The notes: generated by a model not told the origin, from the sequence alone. DNA of 64,000 bases from Sphingobium sp. YR768 (GCF_900111125.1 NZ_FOGE01000017.1:56464-120463), one strand, 5' to 3'; counted from the first letter of the stretch, positions 9,760 through 19,311 are shown. Numbers and translations are program-made.

Positions 9760-10737
9760 ATGATCGGCGACATATCGGCATCGTCCACCGCTGCACCCTC
9801 CGCCTATGCCGTCGAAGGCCATGGGCTTGTCAAGACGTTCGGCAGTTTCCGTGCGGTCGACGGCATCGACATACAGGTGCCGGCGGGGTCCATTTATGGC
9901 GTGCTCGGCCCCAATGGCGCGGGCAAGACCACTCTGCTCCGCACCCTGCTGGGCATTGTCGACCCGGATGAGGGGCATCGCACCCTGCTGGGCGAGGCGC
10001 AGCCTTTGCGCATGGCCCGCGCGGTCGGTTATCTGCCTGAGGAGCGGGGGCTCTATCCGTCGATGAAGAGTTTCGAGGCGATCGCCTTCATGGGCGCGCT
10101 GCGCGGTCTGCCGCTGCATGTCGGGCGCGAACGGGCGAAGGCGATGCTGGAGGGCCATGGCATGGGCGCGGCGATCGACAAGCCGATCCGTCAATTGTCC
10201 AAGGGCATGGCCCAGACGGTGCAACTGTTCGGCACCATCGTCCACGAACCCCGGCTGATCGTGCTGGACGAGCCTTTTTCCGGGCTCGACGCGATCAATC
10301 AGGAGAAGCTGGAGGCGCTGATCCGCCAGCAGGCGCGCAATGGCGTCACCATCCTTTTCTCGACCCATGTCATCGCCCATGCCGAGCGGCTGTGCGAGCG
10401 GATCGCCATCGTCGCGGGCGGGCGCATCCGGTTCGAAGGAACGCCGGGGGACGCGCGCGACCGGCTGCGGTCGCAGGTGCGGCTGCGCACTCGCGCCGAC
10501 GATGGGCCATGGCGCGCCGCGCTGCCCGCCGATACGGTGCGGGAAGAGGATGGCTGGCATTTCGCCTTGCCCGACGAAGGGATAGAGCCATTGCTGCGGG
10601 CCCTGATCGACGGGCAGGCAGGGATTGAAAACCTGTCGATCGAACGGCCCGGCCTGCATGACGCCTTCGTCGCCATCGCCGGCGCCGCCGTGGCGAAGCA
10701 GATGGTGCAGCAGGATGCAGCGGAGGAGCCGGCATGA
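9760..10737 (+). CDS. ABC transporter ATP-binding protein (NatA/CcmA type)
   Basis: 325 residues. Walker A GPNGAGKTT (about residues 50-58), a Q-loop region GYLPEERGLYPSM, the signature-like LSKGMAQTVQLF and Walker B LIVLDEPFSGLD, followed by the H-loop THVIAH. A C-terminal accessory part of about 80 residues is typical of NatA-like subunits of ABC-2 exporters. GGCAGG stands 5 nt before ATG 9760; longer upstream frames would overlap queG. Overlaps the permease gene by ATGA, so both form an exporter. The substrate is not clear. Confidence 0.93.
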   Translation: MIGDISASSTAAPSAYAVEGHGLVKTFGSFRAVDGIDIQVPAGSIYGVLGPNGAGKTTLLRTLLGIVDPDEGHRTLLGEAQPLRMARAVGYLPEERGLYPSMKSFEAIAFMGALRGLPLHVGRERAKAMLEGHGMGAAIDKPIRQLSKGMAQTVQLFGTIVHEPRLIVLDEPFSGLDAINQEKLEALIRQQARNGVTILFSTHVIAHAERLCERIAIVAGGRIRFEGTPGDARDRLRSQVRLRTRADDGPWRAALPADTVREEDGWHFALPDEGIEPLLRALIDGQAGIENLSIERPGLHDAFVAIAGAAVAKQMVQQDAAEEPA

Positions 10738-11924
10738 AGGAATTGTGGCGCGCCGCCTTCGTCATCGCCCGGCGGGATTTCACCGCCGTCGTGCTGTCGC
10801 GCACCTTCATCCTCTTTCTGCTGGGGCCGTTGCTGCCGATCCTGATCGGCTTTGCCTTTGGCGGCCTTGGCGACAAGATTTCCAGCACCGACCTGCGCCC
10901 CGTCGTCGGGCTGGCGCTGACGGGGCAGGATGATGCGGCGATCCAGCGGGCGCATGACCGGCTGAGCCAGCGCATGGGCGAGCAAAGCCTGCCGCGCCTG
11001 CGCCGCGTGCCCGCCACGCCCAGCCCGCGCGTGCAGCTCGCCCGGACCGACAGCGAAGTGGTGGCGATCCTGAGCGGATCGATCGCGCACCCCGTGCTGA
11101 CCGGCAAGGCGGAGGATCTGGACAAGCTACAGGGCGATATCAGCCTGCTCTCCACCGCCGCGCAGGCGGAACGGACGCTGCGCTTCATCACCGTGGAGCG
11201 GCAGGAAGTGAGCCGGAGTCTGGGCGCCCAGGCGCAGGGCCGCCTGATCATCGGCCGCATCGCGCAGGTGGTGATGTTCTTCCTCACCATCTTGCTGGCG
11301 GGCATGATCCTGTCCAATCTGGTCGAGGAAAAGACGAACAAGATCATAGAGATACTGGCGGCCGCCGTACCGATCGACGCGATCTTCCTGGGCAAGCTGA
11401 TGGCGATGCTGGCAATGAGCTTCGTCGGCATCGCCTTCTGGGGCGGCACCGCCTTCGCCATATTCGAGGCGATCGGGGGGCATGCGACGCGGCTGCCGAC
11501 CCCGGCGGTGGGCTGGCCGATCTTCCTGATGCTGGCCGTCCTCTATTTCGGCATGGCCTATACTTTGCTCGGATCGCTGTTTCTGGGCATCGGCGCGCAG
11601 GCGGCGACGGTGCGCGAAGTGCAGACGCTCAACATGCCGATCACCATGGGGCAGATGCTGATCTTCTTCTTCGCCAGCTATGCCGTCGACCATATGGGTT
11701 CCCCGGCGGAAGTGGCGGCCTGCATCTTCCCCTTCAGTTCGCCCTTCGCCATGATCGCGCGGGCGGGGCAGGATGCGACGCTGTGGCCGCATCTGGTGGC
11801 TTTGCTCTGGCAGGCGGCCTTCGTCGCTTTGATCATCCGGGTCGGCGTGCTGCTGTTCCGTCGCCATGTGATGCAGTCGGGCGGGCGCTGGTGGAAAAAT
11901 CTGTTCAGACCCGCGACAGGCTGA
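10734..11924 (+). CDS. ABC-2 type permease (NatB-like)
   Basis: 396 residues with one N-terminal membrane helix (about 25-45), a large periplasmic domain (about 55-175) and five more helices in the C-terminal half, the layout of NatB/YhaP-type exporters. The conserved NLVEEKTNKIIEILAAAVP sequence (about residues 198-216) begins the membrane part. Starts inside the stop of the ATPase gene and is its partner. A Tat-exported MsrB gene follows 18 nt later. Confidence 0.92.
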   Translation: MKELWRAAFVIARRDFTAVVLSRTFILFLLGPLLPILIGFAFGGLGDKISSTDLRPVVGLALTGQDDAAIQRAHDRLSQRMGEQSLPRLRRVPATPSPRVQLARTDSEVVAILSGSIAHPVLTGKAEDLDKLQGDISLLSTAAQAERTLRFITVERQEVSRSLGAQAQGRLIIGRIAQVVMFFLTILLAGMILSNLVEEKTNKIIEILAAAVPIDAIFLGKLMAMLAMSFVGIAFWGGTAFAIFEAIGGHATRLPTPAVGWPIFLMLAVLYFGMAYTLLGSLFLGIGAQAATVREVQTLNMPITMGQMLIFFFASYAVDHMGSPAEVAACIFPFSSPFAMIARAGQDATLWPHLVALLWQAAFVALIIRVGVLLFRRHVMQSGGRWWKNLFRPATG

Positions 11925-11942
11925 CGCCTTTAGGAAGGGGAC

Positions 11943-12419
11943 ATGAACCGGCGGCATTTCCTGAGTGGCGTCGCGACCGGCGCCTGTGCTCTTGTCCTGT
12001 GGCAACTCCTCCCCGAACCGGCGGAGGCGGCCTATCCCTTCACCCTCAGCGATGCGCAATGGCGCAAGAAGCTGTCGCCCTGGGCCTATAAGGTGCTGCG
12101 GCAGCAGGCGACCGAATATCCCGACACCAGCCCGCTCAATCGGGAGCATCGCGCCGGGCTGTTTTCCTGCGCCGGCTGCGACCAGAAACTCTTCAGTTCG
12201 AAGACCAAGTTCGACAGCGGCACCGGCTGGCCCAGCTTCTGGGCGCCGCTGCCAAAAGCGGTGGGCACCAGCCGCGACCTTGGCCTGGGGGAGGTCCGCA
12301 CCGAAGTCCATTGCGCGCGCTGCGGCGGGCATCTGGGCCATGTGTTCGACGATGGTCCGCGGCCGACCGGCAAACGCTATTGCATGAACGGCGTGGCGAT
12401 GGCCTTCAGTCCCGCCTGA
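11943..12419 (+). CDS. msrB: Tat-exported peptide-methionine (R)-S-oxide reductase
   Basis: 158 residues. The N-terminus NRRHFLSGVATGACALVLW is a twin-arginine signal ending near AEAA, so the enzyme should act in the periplasm. The MsrB domain is complete: zinc cysteines in CAGCD (about 76-80) and CARCGGH (about 123-129), the SGTGWPSFW substrate loop, and catalytic Cys147 in RYCMNG. It reduces methionine-R-sulfoxide in proteins; its electron donor is not in the window. Probably co-transcribed with the ABC exporter. Its 3' end overlaps the convergent gene by 14 bp. Confidence 0.95.
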   Translation: MNRRHFLSGVATGACALVLWQLLPEPAEAAYPFTLSDAQWRKKLSPWAYKVLRQQATEYPDTSPLNREHRAGLFSCAGCDQKLFSSKTKFDSGTGWPSFWAPLPKAVGTSRDLGLGEVRTEVHCARCGGHLGHVFDDGPRPTGKRYCMNGVAMAFSPA

Positions 12420-14244
12420 TCTTGTAGAGGCGCAGCATGCCCTTGCCCGGCATCGGTTCCAGCCAGTCCGGCACCTTGCCCTGCGCCAGTTGCGCGGCAA
12501 GGCCATGGGGCGCCAGCTTCACATAATAACGATATTCGTTGAGGTCGCCGCAGGTCATCAGATAGTCCGCGCCCTTGCCGCCATTGACGCTGGCGATGAC
12601 GGCGCGCGCCGCATCCGGCCGGGCGATGAAGCCGCGAATGACCGTGCTGATCCCGCTGGCATTGCGATGATGGCCGGTCGCGACGATGCGATGATCGGTG
12701 CGGATCAGGATGGTGGGACCGATATCGAGCGGCGCGAACAGCATCGATGGCGGCAGGGCCTGCACAGCGGGCATCGCCATGTCGGGCTTGCAGACCGTGT
12801 CCTTCTCCTGCGCCTGCGCCGCGTCGGCCGGGCTTTCGAGCAGGGTGGCGGTCCCCACCCAGGCCGCGCTCAGGCCGAACGGGGTCAGCACCACCAGCGC
12901 CGTCGTGCCCAGCACGCGGCAGATGGCATGGGCGGAGGATTGGGCCTTGGCGAACAGCGCCAGCACCAGCCAGGTCAGGCCCGGAATGCTCATCAGATGC
13001 GCGACCGACAGCGCCCGCATCACCATCACCGCGACCAGCGTGGCGCCCGCCAGCACCAGCGCCATGGCCAGCCAGCGGGTCAGCGCCTCGCTATCCTTGC
13101 GGTTAGCATAGGCCGCGATCAGCGTCGCCACCAGCCCGCCGACCGGCGGCACGATGATGCCGCCCATGCGGAAGATATCCTGTTCCCAGACGGGGCGTCC
13201 TTCCATGATCGACACATACCAGACCCGATAGGCCAGCGGCCCCAGCGTCTGGAACGGATCGCCCGACAGGCAGGGGCCACCCACGATCAGCAGCGTGACG
13301 GCCGCCGCGCCCGCGCCCAGCGCGCCGACGATCAGCCGACGCCGCCAGTCGGCATGGCCGACCAGCCGGCAGGCAAGGGGCAGGGCGATCGCCAGCGCGA
13401 GGATCGGGAAGAGATAGGGGACGGTCAGCGCATCGCACTGCACCGCATGGAGCGGGGCAAGGCCGCGCGTCGCGACCGCCAGCAGGAGGCCCGCCGCGCC
13501 GAGTGTGATCGCGGCCCAGAGCAGCCGGTCCGCCTCGCGCGCCGATCGCAGATAGAGGAGGCCTGCTATGCCCAGGAACAGCGCGACATAGGGCAGGCCT
13601 TCGCTGGAAATGGCCAGCCAGGTCGCCAGTGCGCAGCCCATGACGATGCCGCCCCGCCGCGCGCGGGGATCGAACAGGCCATAGAGCGCAAAGCCCGCCA
13701 GCATGATCTGCCAGCCATGATGATCGATGCGGAAGGGGCGGAACTGGACGAGAATGGACGGGGTCGTCAGCAGCATCAGCGTGCCGAGCAGCGCAGCATG
13801 GCGTCCGCCGATCCACTTGTTGGCGGCATAGGTGGCGAAGGTCAGCCCAGCCAGCAGCATCAGCGGCACGATGATGGTGGCGAACAGCTCGGCGCCGACT
13901 GGCCCCGCAAATGGCCGGGCGATCAGGATCATGGCGGCGATCGGCAGGTCGACGATCCGCGACCAGTGCATCGGCGCGCCGGCCGGGGGATTGACGCGAT
14001 ATTGGGTCACGTCGAACCAGGGCTGGCCGCCGATCCAGTTGCGCACTTCCTCCAGCCGCAGGGCGTCGTCCGGATCGAAGAAGCTGAGCGTCGTCAGATG
14101 TTCGGCGCAGCCGATCAGCACGATGCAGCAGAGGAGGAAGGCGATGCAGGCGATCCGGCCGGGATGAACCAGCCAGTTCATCGGCCAGCTCACTGGCGCG
14201 CGGTCTTCAGGCGGTGCCGAAAACGCCATATTTGCGGATCGCAT
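12406..14244 (-). CDS. polytopic membrane protein, glycosyltransferase/STT3-like
   Basis: 612 residues with about 11-12 transmembrane segments, then a soluble C-terminal domain of about 120 residues after the last helix. The first periplasmic loop has FFDPDDALRLEEVRNWI and later PMHWSRIVDLP; an acidic loop after helix 1 is what GT-C glycosyltransferases (STT3, ArnT, PMT) use for catalysis. The C-terminal domain resembles the periplasmic domains of such enzymes. The acceptor is unknown. ATG 14244 has GGAG 6 nt upstream, and the start lies within gtrA by 38 bp, indicating coupling. Confidence 0.7.
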   Translation of the reverse strand: MRSANMAFSAPPEDRAPVSWPMNWLVHPGRIACIAFLLCCIVLIGCAEHLTTLSFFDPDDALRLEEVRNWIGGQPWFDVTQYRVNPPAGAPMHWSRIVDLPIAAMILIARPFAGPVGAELFATIIVPLMLLAGLTFATYAANKWIGGRHAALLGTLMLLTTPSILVQFRPFRIDHHGWQIMLAGFALYGLFDPRARRGGIVMGCALATWLAISSEGLPYVALFLGIAGLLYLRSAREADRLLWAAITLGAAGLLLAVATRGLAPLHAVQCDALTVPYLFPILALAIALPLACRLVGHADWRRRLIVGALGAGAAAVTLLIVGGPCLSGDPFQTLGPLAYRVWYVSIMEGRPVWEQDIFRMGGIIVPPVGGLVATLIAAYANRKDSEALTRWLAMALVLAGATLVAVMVMRALSVAHLMSIPGLTWLVLALFAKAQSSAHAICRVLGTTALVVLTPFGLSAAWVGTATLLESPADAAQAQEKDTVCKPDMAMPAVQALPPSMLFAPLDIGPTILIRTDHRIVATGHHRNASGISTVIRGFIARPDAARAVIASVNGGKGADYLMTCGDLNEYRYYVKLAPHGLAAQLAQGKVPDWLEPMPGKGMLRLYKIRRD

Positions 14245-14623
14245 AGACGGCTCCAAAACTGACCGGGATGGCGAAGAGCTTCGAGATCGCCTGCCCCAGT
14301 CCCAGACGGGACAGAAATTCGATAATGATGATCGTCACCAGCAGGCCGACGGCGGCGCTCGCGACGAAGGCGAGGCGTTGCGTGTGGCTGGGACGGTCGC
14401 AGGCGAAGACGAAGCGCGTGCTGATCACCCAGTGCAGCAACAGCCCCGCGCCATAGCCGCCGGTGGCCGCGATCGCATTGGGCAATCCCGCGCGGGACAG
14501 GCCCAGAAACAGGGCCATGTCCAGCGACAGGGCGCAGATGCTCGCCAGCAGATAGCGGGCGAGCATGAACTGCGCGCCGATCGTGCCGGCGCGTCGTGCG
14601 ACCGTCCGAAACAGCGCGCTCAC
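14207..14623 (-). CDS. GtrA family membrane protein
   Basis: 138 residues with four hydrophobic helices, beginning with QFMLARYLLASICALSLDMALF, the family pattern of GtrA. Members are thought to move polyprenyl-phosphate-linked sugars across the inner membrane for glycosyltransferases that act outside. GTG start 4 nt after the stop of the FAD oxidoreductase gene; 3' end overlaps the next gene. The overlap on both sides argues that the three genes serve one glycosylation pathway. Confidence 0.88.
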   Translation of the reverse strand: MSALFRTVARRAGTIGAQFMLARYLLASICALSLDMALFLGLSRAGLPNAIAATGGYGAGLLLHWVISTRFVFACDRPSHTQRLAFVASAAVGLLVTIIIIEFLSRLGLGQAISKLFAIPVSFGAVYAIRKYGVFGTA

Positions 14624-14627
14624 CGGC

Positions 14628-16163
14628 TCAGGCGGCCTTCAGCCGGGCCGGGACGGCGCGGACGCTGGACAGGGCGGCCTGCGTGTCGGCATGCGTCGCC
14701 GCATCCTGACCTTCGTCGCCCGCCTCATGATATTCGGCGTCCTCATTGACCTGCCATACGTCATGGACGCGCTTGCCGGCCACGATGTTGCGGACGGTCA
14801 GCATCGCCGTCATCATGGCATGGTCCTGATTATTATAGCGGTGCATGCCGTTGCGGCCGACCATGTGCAGCGTGGGATAGCGCGTTTCCAGTTCGGTGCG
14901 CATGGCCAGCACATTTGCGGCATAGGCGTCGTCATAGACCGGATAGGCCTTTTCCTGCCGCACCACCGCGCCGCCGACCACATCCTTGGGATCGCACAGG
15001 CCCAGCGCCGCCATTTCCTTCGTCGCCAACGCGATCAGGTCGGCATCGTCGGATGCCCACAGGCCGTCGCCTTCGAAGCAGAAATATTCCAGGCCCACAC
15101 AGGCCAGCGTCGGGTCCGGCACCATTTCGGGCGACCAGCTGCGGAAATTCTGGATGCGGCCGACCTGCACCTTGGGATCATGGATATAGATCCAGTTGTC
15201 GGGGAAGATATCCTCGCCCTTCACCATCAGCGCCACGGTCAGGAAGTCGCGATATTTCAGGTCCATCGCTTCGGGCAGGGTCGCCGGCAGCGGATGGATG
15301 CGGCCCGCCAGCTCGCGCATCGGCGCGGAACTGATCACATGGGCGGCGTTGATAACGACGTCGCCATCCGGCCCTTCGGCCACCAGTCGCCAGCCTTCAC
15401 CCGTCTGGTCTTCTTCCAGCCGCTTGAAGCTGTGCGCCATCAGCACATTATTGCCGCCTTCGACCACACGGTCACGCGCGGCTTCCCACATCATGCCGGG
15501 GCCAAGGCGCGGATAGCGGAAGGTTTCCAGCAGCGTCTTGGTCGCCATGCCGTCATTGGGCCTTTTGTTCAGGCCCAGCGAGCGCTTGAGGCCATCGGTC
15601 ACAGCGCCCCAGAGCGACAGGCCCTTGATCCGCTGGGCCGCCCAGTCGGCCGACATTTCATCGCACGGCATGCCCCAGACCTTCTCCGTATAGGTCTTGA
15701 AGAAGATGGAGAAGAGCTTGTGGCCGAATGCGTTTACGGTCCAGTCCTGGAACGACTTGATATCACGGTTGGGGAACAGCTTCGCCTTGGCAAAACTCGC
15801 CATGCACAAAGTCGAGCGCCACACGCCCAGATTCCACAACGCCTCGAACGCGCGCAGCGGATAGCTGTAGAATTTGCCCTCATAATAGATGCGGCTCATG
15901 CGCGGACGCTGGATGAAGTCGTCGGGCAATATCTCGTTCCACAGGTCCACGACCTGCTGCGATTTGGAGAAGAATCGGTGCCCGCCAATGTCGAATCGAA
16001 AACCGTCCAGTTCGACGGTGCGGCTGATGCCGCCGACGTAGACCGGATCTTTTTCGATCACGGTCACGTTAAGTCCCTGCTTTGTCAGCAGATAGGCAGC
16101 GGTCAGGCCCGCCGGTCCAGCGCCGATGATGGCAACGTCTACGCTTTTGTCGGTACGCAGCAT
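14628..16163 (-). CDS. FAD-dependent NAD(P)-binding oxidoreductase (COG1232-like)
   Basis: 511 residues. The dinucleotide-binding start is VAIIGAGPAGLTAAYLL (about 9-25) followed by the EKD ribose-binding acid. GGHRFFSKS (about 60-68) and a late MVGRNGMHRYNNQDHAM (about 445-461) resemble UDP-galactopyranose mutase and amine-oxidase relatives that occur in polysaccharide clusters. A role as protoporphyrinogen oxidase is less likely given the neighbours. Lead gene of the GtrA/glycosyltransferase set; it probably alters a sugar nucleotide or lipid-linked sugar. The exact reaction is unknown. Confidence 0.82.
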   Translation of the reverse strand: MLRTDKSVDVAIIGAGPAGLTAAYLLTKQGLNVTVIEKDPVYVGGISRTVELDGFRFDIGGHRFFSKSQQVVDLWNEILPDDFIQRPRMSRIYYEGKFYSYPLRAFEALWNLGVWRSTLCMASFAKAKLFPNRDIKSFQDWTVNAFGHKLFSIFFKTYTEKVWGMPCDEMSADWAAQRIKGLSLWGAVTDGLKRSLGLNKRPNDGMATKTLLETFRYPRLGPGMMWEAARDRVVEGGNNVLMAHSFKRLEEDQTGEGWRLVAEGPDGDVVINAAHVISSAPMRELAGRIHPLPATLPEAMDLKYRDFLTVALMVKGEDIFPDNWIYIHDPKVQVGRIQNFRSWSPEMVPDPTLACVGLEYFCFEGDGLWASDDADLIALATKEMAALGLCDPKDVVGGAVVRQEKAYPVYDDAYAANVLAMRTELETRYPTLHMVGRNGMHRYNNQDHAMMTAMLTVRNIVAGKRVHDVWQVNEDAEYHEAGDEGQDAATHADTQAALSSVRAVPARLKAA

Positions 16164-16276
16164 GGTAGGTCAATCCCCCGGCAGGTCGGTCAATGACGTC
16201 GGGAGTGAAGGAAATCATCTAAGGACTGGTTAATGGCCGGTAAGCATGATGATCACCGGAAAAGCGCGCCGAAACG

Positions 16277-16311
16277 CGAAAGGCCGCCCCATTTGCATGG
16301 AGCGGCCCCTT
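16277..16311 (-). terminator. terminator after the urcA gene
   Basis: On the minus strand AAGGGGCCGCTCC and GGGGCGGCCTTT form a hairpin with an ATGCAAAT loop, about 30 nt past the urcA stop and followed by TTTCG. The U tract is short. Confidence 0.7.
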
Positions 16312-16339
16312 GCAGTCCCCTTCGTGCGGGGAATCGGGT

Positions 16340-16672
16340 TCAGCTCTGGCGCTGGGCCAGCATGTTGAGGTCGCTGCGCGCGCCGTCGATCGCGCTGCCG
16401 AAGCAGGTGCGATAATCTTCGGTCACCGGCAGGACGGAGCCATTCACATAGCCGCATACCTGCTTGGACGCGCGCACCAGACGCGAATCGGCGCGGCGCA
16501 TGCCATGGTTGCTGGCCAGGTTCAGGTCGGCCAGCGATACGGCCAGGCTGCGGGTTTCGGTGCCGGCATGGCCGTCCACGACCACATCCATGTCATTGCT
16601 GCCGGCCATCGCCGCGCCGGGCAGCGCAAGGGCCAATGCGGCGGTCAGCGCCACCAGCGTCTTGTTGGTCAT
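16340..16672 (-). CDS. UrcA family secreted protein
   Basis: 110 residues with a classic signal peptide (NKTLVALTAALALALPGAAMA, cleaved near residue 23). The mature part has the UrcA pattern: VSLADLNLASNHG, then a RADSRLVRASKQVCGYV stretch and a second cysteine in YRTCFGSAI, which could pair as a disulfide. UrcA proteins are common in sphingomonads and caulobacters; function unknown. ATG 16672 has AGGAGACACAGG upstream. Confidence 0.88.
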   Translation of the reverse strand: MTNKTLVALTAALALALPGAAMAGSNDMDVVVDGHAGTETRSLAVSLADLNLASNHGMRRADSRLVRASKQVCGYVNGSVLPVTEDYRTCFGSAIDGARSDLNMLAQRQS

Positions 16673-16870
16673 CCTGTGTCTCCTGTCGAACATGTCTTTT
16701 CTGTCTTCCGCCCCACGTCTGGCGTGGAAGTAGGGTCCCGCTCTAAATAAGCGCACAGGTCGTTGTTGAAAAGAGGCCACTTGATAAAAAGTGGCGGTTT
16801 TCCGCGACTTTTTGCGGGTGCGAAGGCTTTGGTGCTTGACCTTTTGCGGGCGGTGACGGGAGATAAGGCC

Positions 16871-17653
16871 ATGCGCCTGAACCGTCTTTTGCCCGCTTTG
16901 CTCCTGCTGCCGCTGATCGGTGGATGTTCCTACAGCCGGATGCCGGACTGGCTGGTGCGAATGGTGGGCGGACCGGAACGATCGGGCAAATATGTCGATG
17001 GGCCGCTGACGGAGGCTTATGTCGTTGAAAGGGCGAAGCTAAAGCTGCCGCCGCTGACGCAGGACGGCGCCATCAGGTTACAGGTCGCGCCGTCCTTCGG
17101 CCTTTACGACTATGTGCTGGATTTCACGCCGCAACCGGCGGGTTGTCTGATGTGGTGGCGGGATGTTGAGTTCGAAGAAGCGGATTGGAAGCGGGCTTGC
17201 GGCATGATCGCGGTGCAAGTTTGGCGCAGTGCGACAGATAAGGAGGGCAAACTGATAGGGGTGGAGCGCCGCGCTTTTTACGTTCCGCAGGAGGATTATC
17301 GCGACGTCATCCAGTCTTTCAACGACAGGTTGCCAAGCTGGCGCGGCCGACGATTCGGGATGCTGGATGGCACAGGCCTGGAGTTTGAGCAGGTCCACAA
17401 GGGGAAGATCGGTTCCATGACGGCGAATGCAGGTGAAAGGGGATCGGATAATCCCTTGTCGCAGCTTGCCCGCGATGTGCATCGGCTGGCTCTTGCTTAT
17501 GGCCCGGCTGATTTCTTTCCTCGGCTGTACGATTGGCACAGCATGTACGATCCCGAATACCCCTGCAACGGCGGCCTCGCCGGAACCGACCCGGACGGCA
17601 TGGGCGCCGGGGATGACGCCTGCGCGGCCAAGCTCAGGGCAGGGCCGCGCTGA
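16871..17653 (+). CDS. hypothetical lipoprotein
   Basis: 260 residues. A lipoprotein signal with lipobox LIGGC (Cys20) anchors the protein in an envelope membrane. The rest is soluble, with many Trp/Arg/Asp residues (CLMWWRDVEFEEADWKRACG, about 95-114), three or more cysteines, and a C-terminal DPEYPCNGGLAGTDPDGMG segment. I do not recognise a family. Codon usage is a little less GC-rich than that of the flanking genes. Divergent from urcA, convergent with purH. Confidence 0.75.
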   Translation: MRLNRLLPALLLLPLIGGCSYSRMPDWLVRMVGGPERSGKYVDGPLTEAYVVERAKLKLPPLTQDGAIRLQVAPSFGLYDYVLDFTPQPAGCLMWWRDVEFEEADWKRACGMIAVQVWRSATDKEGKLIGVERRAFYVPQEDYRDVIQSFNDRLPSWRGRRFGMLDGTGLEFEQVHKGKIGSMTANAGERGSDNPLSQLARDVHRLALAYGPADFFPRLYDWHSMYDPEYPCNGGLAGTDPDGMGAGDDACAAKLRAGPR

Positions 17654-17672
17654 CATTGGTTCTTTGTTTGCC

Positions 17673-17715
17673 GTGATTTCCGAGTCGTCCGCTGTGCCAG
17701 CGGACTTGAAATCAC
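17673..17715. terminator. double-stem hairpin between convergent genes
   Basis: An inner perfect stem (GTCCGCTG and CAGCGGAC, loop TGC, 17687-17705) lies within an outer pair GTGATTTC and GAAATCAC (17673-17680 and 17708-17715). It sits between the lipoprotein gene and purH, which converge, so it probably ends transcription, though there is no U tract. Confidence 0.55.
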
Positions 17716-17721
17716 TCTGCC

Positions 17722-19311
17722 TTAGTGGCGGAAGTGGCGCATGCCGGTGAAGACCATCGCCAGACCCGCTTCGTCCGCCGCCGCGATGACGTCTTCGTCG
17801 CGGATCGATCCGCCCGGCTGGATCACCGCCGTCGCGCCGGCTTCCACCGCGGCCAGCAGGCCGTCGGCAAAGGGGAAGAAAGCGTCGGAGGCGACCGCAG
17901 AGCCGATCGTGCGCGACGTGGCCCAGCCGGCCTTTTCGGCGGCGTCCTTCGCCTTCCACGCGGCGATGCGCGCGGATTCCAGGCGGTTCATCTGGCCCGC
18001 GCCGACGCCCGCCGTGCTGCCATCCTTGGCATAGACGATGGCGTTGGACTTCACATGCTTGGCCACGGTCCAGGCGAACAGGCAGTCCTTCAGCTCCTGA
18101 TCGGTCGGCGCGCGCTTGGTCACGACCTTCAGCGCGTCGCGATCGACCTTGCCATTGTCGCGGCTCTGGACCAGCAGGCCGCCCGCGATGCTCTTGATCT
18201 GGAGGCCGGGACGGGCCGGATCGGGCAGGTCGCCGGTCAGCAGCAGGCGCAGATTCTTCTTCTTGGCGAAGATCGCCTTGGCTTCGTCATCCGCATCCGG
18301 CGCGGCGACGACTTCGGTGAAGATGCCGCTGATCGCTTCGGCGGTCGGGCCGTCGAGCGGACGGTTGACCGCGATGATGCCGCCGAAGGCCGATACGCTG
18401 TCGCAGGCGAGCGCGGCTTCATAGGCTTCGATCAGCGTCTCGCCGGTGGCCACGCCACAGGGATTGGCATGCTTCACGATCACCACGGTCGGCGGGCCGT
18501 CGCGGAATTCGCTCACCAGCTCCAGCGCGGCGTCGGCGTCGTTATAATTATTGTAGGACAGTTCCTTGCCCTGAATCTGTTCGGCCTGGGCGATGCCCTT
18601 GGCCGAAGGACCGACGGGCAGGTAAAGCGCGGCCGACTGGTGCGGATTTTCGCCATAGCGCAGCGTCGCGCCCAGCTTGCTCGACACCGCCAGCGTTTCG
18701 GGGAACATCACGCCCTGATCGGCGAAGGCGAACCAGCTGGCGATCATCGAATCATAAGCGGCGGTGGCGGCATATGCTTTCGCGGCGAGCATCCGGCGGA
18801 AGTCGTAGCTGGTCGCGCCGCCCTTTTCCGTCATCTCCTCGATCAGGCGGGCATAGTCGGCCGGATCGGTGACGATCGCGACGCTCTCATGATTCTTCGC
18901 GGCCGAACGGACCATCGACGGGCCGCCAATATCGATATTCTCAATGATCTCGTCACGGTCGGCGCCCTTGGCCACCGTCGCGGCGAAGGGATAGAGGTTG
19001 ACGACCACCAGATCGATCGCGCCGATTGCATGCTCGTTCATCGACGCCACATGCTCGGCATTGTTGCGCACGGCGAGCAGGCCGCCATGCACCTTGGGAT
19101 GCAGCGTCTTGACGCGGCCGTCCATCATTTCGGGGAAGCCGGTGAGGTCGGAAATATCCTTTACCTCAAGGCCCGCTTCGCGGAGCGCCTTGGCCGTGCC
19201 GCCGGTCGACACCAGTTCGACGCCATGTTTGCCGAGCGCCTGACCCAGTTCGATGAGGCCGGCCTTGTCGGACACGGACAATAGGGCGCGCTTGATGGTG
19301 ACGTCAGTCAT
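17722..19311 (-). CDS. purH: bifunctional AICAR formyltransferase/IMP cyclohydrolase
   Basis: 529 residues; catalyses the last two steps of IMP synthesis. The N-terminal MGS-like cyclohydrolase domain (1-200) has [26 protein letters not shown] and [16 protein letters not shown]. The C-terminal formyltransferase domain has the catalytic KHANPCGVA block (about 278-286), the RYGENPHQ signature (about 222-229) and [14 protein letters not shown] 19311 begins the conserved [14 protein letters not shown] start; a longer frame to 19548 would add low-quality sequence and run into the toxin gene. Last gene of the leftward block starting at htpX. Confidence 0.97.
   Translation of the reverse strand: MTDVTIKRALLSVSDKAGLIELGQALGKHGVELVSTGGTAKALREAGLEVKDISDLTGFPEMMDGRVKTLHPKVHGGLLAVRNNAEHVASMNEHAIGAIDLVVVNLYPFAATVAKGADRDEIIENIDIGGPSMVRSAAKNHESVAIVTDPADYARLIEEMTEKGGATSYDFRRMLAAKAYAATAAYDSMIASWFAFADQGVMFPETLAVSSKLGATLRYGENPHQSAALYLPVGPSAKGIAQAEQIQGKELSYNNYNDADAALELVSEFRDGPPTVVIVKHANPCGVATGETLIEAYEAALACDSVSAFGGIIAVNRPLDGPTAEAISGIFTEVVAAPDADDEAKAIFAKKKNLRLLLTGDLPDPARPGLQIKSIAGGLLVQSRDNGKVDRDALKVVTKRAPTDQELKDCLFAWTVAKHVKSNAIVYAKDGSTAGVGAGQMNRLESARIAAWKAKDAAEKAGWATSRTIGSAVASDAFFPFADGLLAAVEAGATAVIQPGGSIRDEDVIAAADEAGLAMVFTGMRHFRH

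Noticed and set aside
12490..14262. A 590-codon open frame opposite the membrane glycosyltransferase-like gene
   Set aside because: Arg/Gln/His-rich shadow sequence without structure; the opposite strand gives a well-formed polytopic membrane protein.
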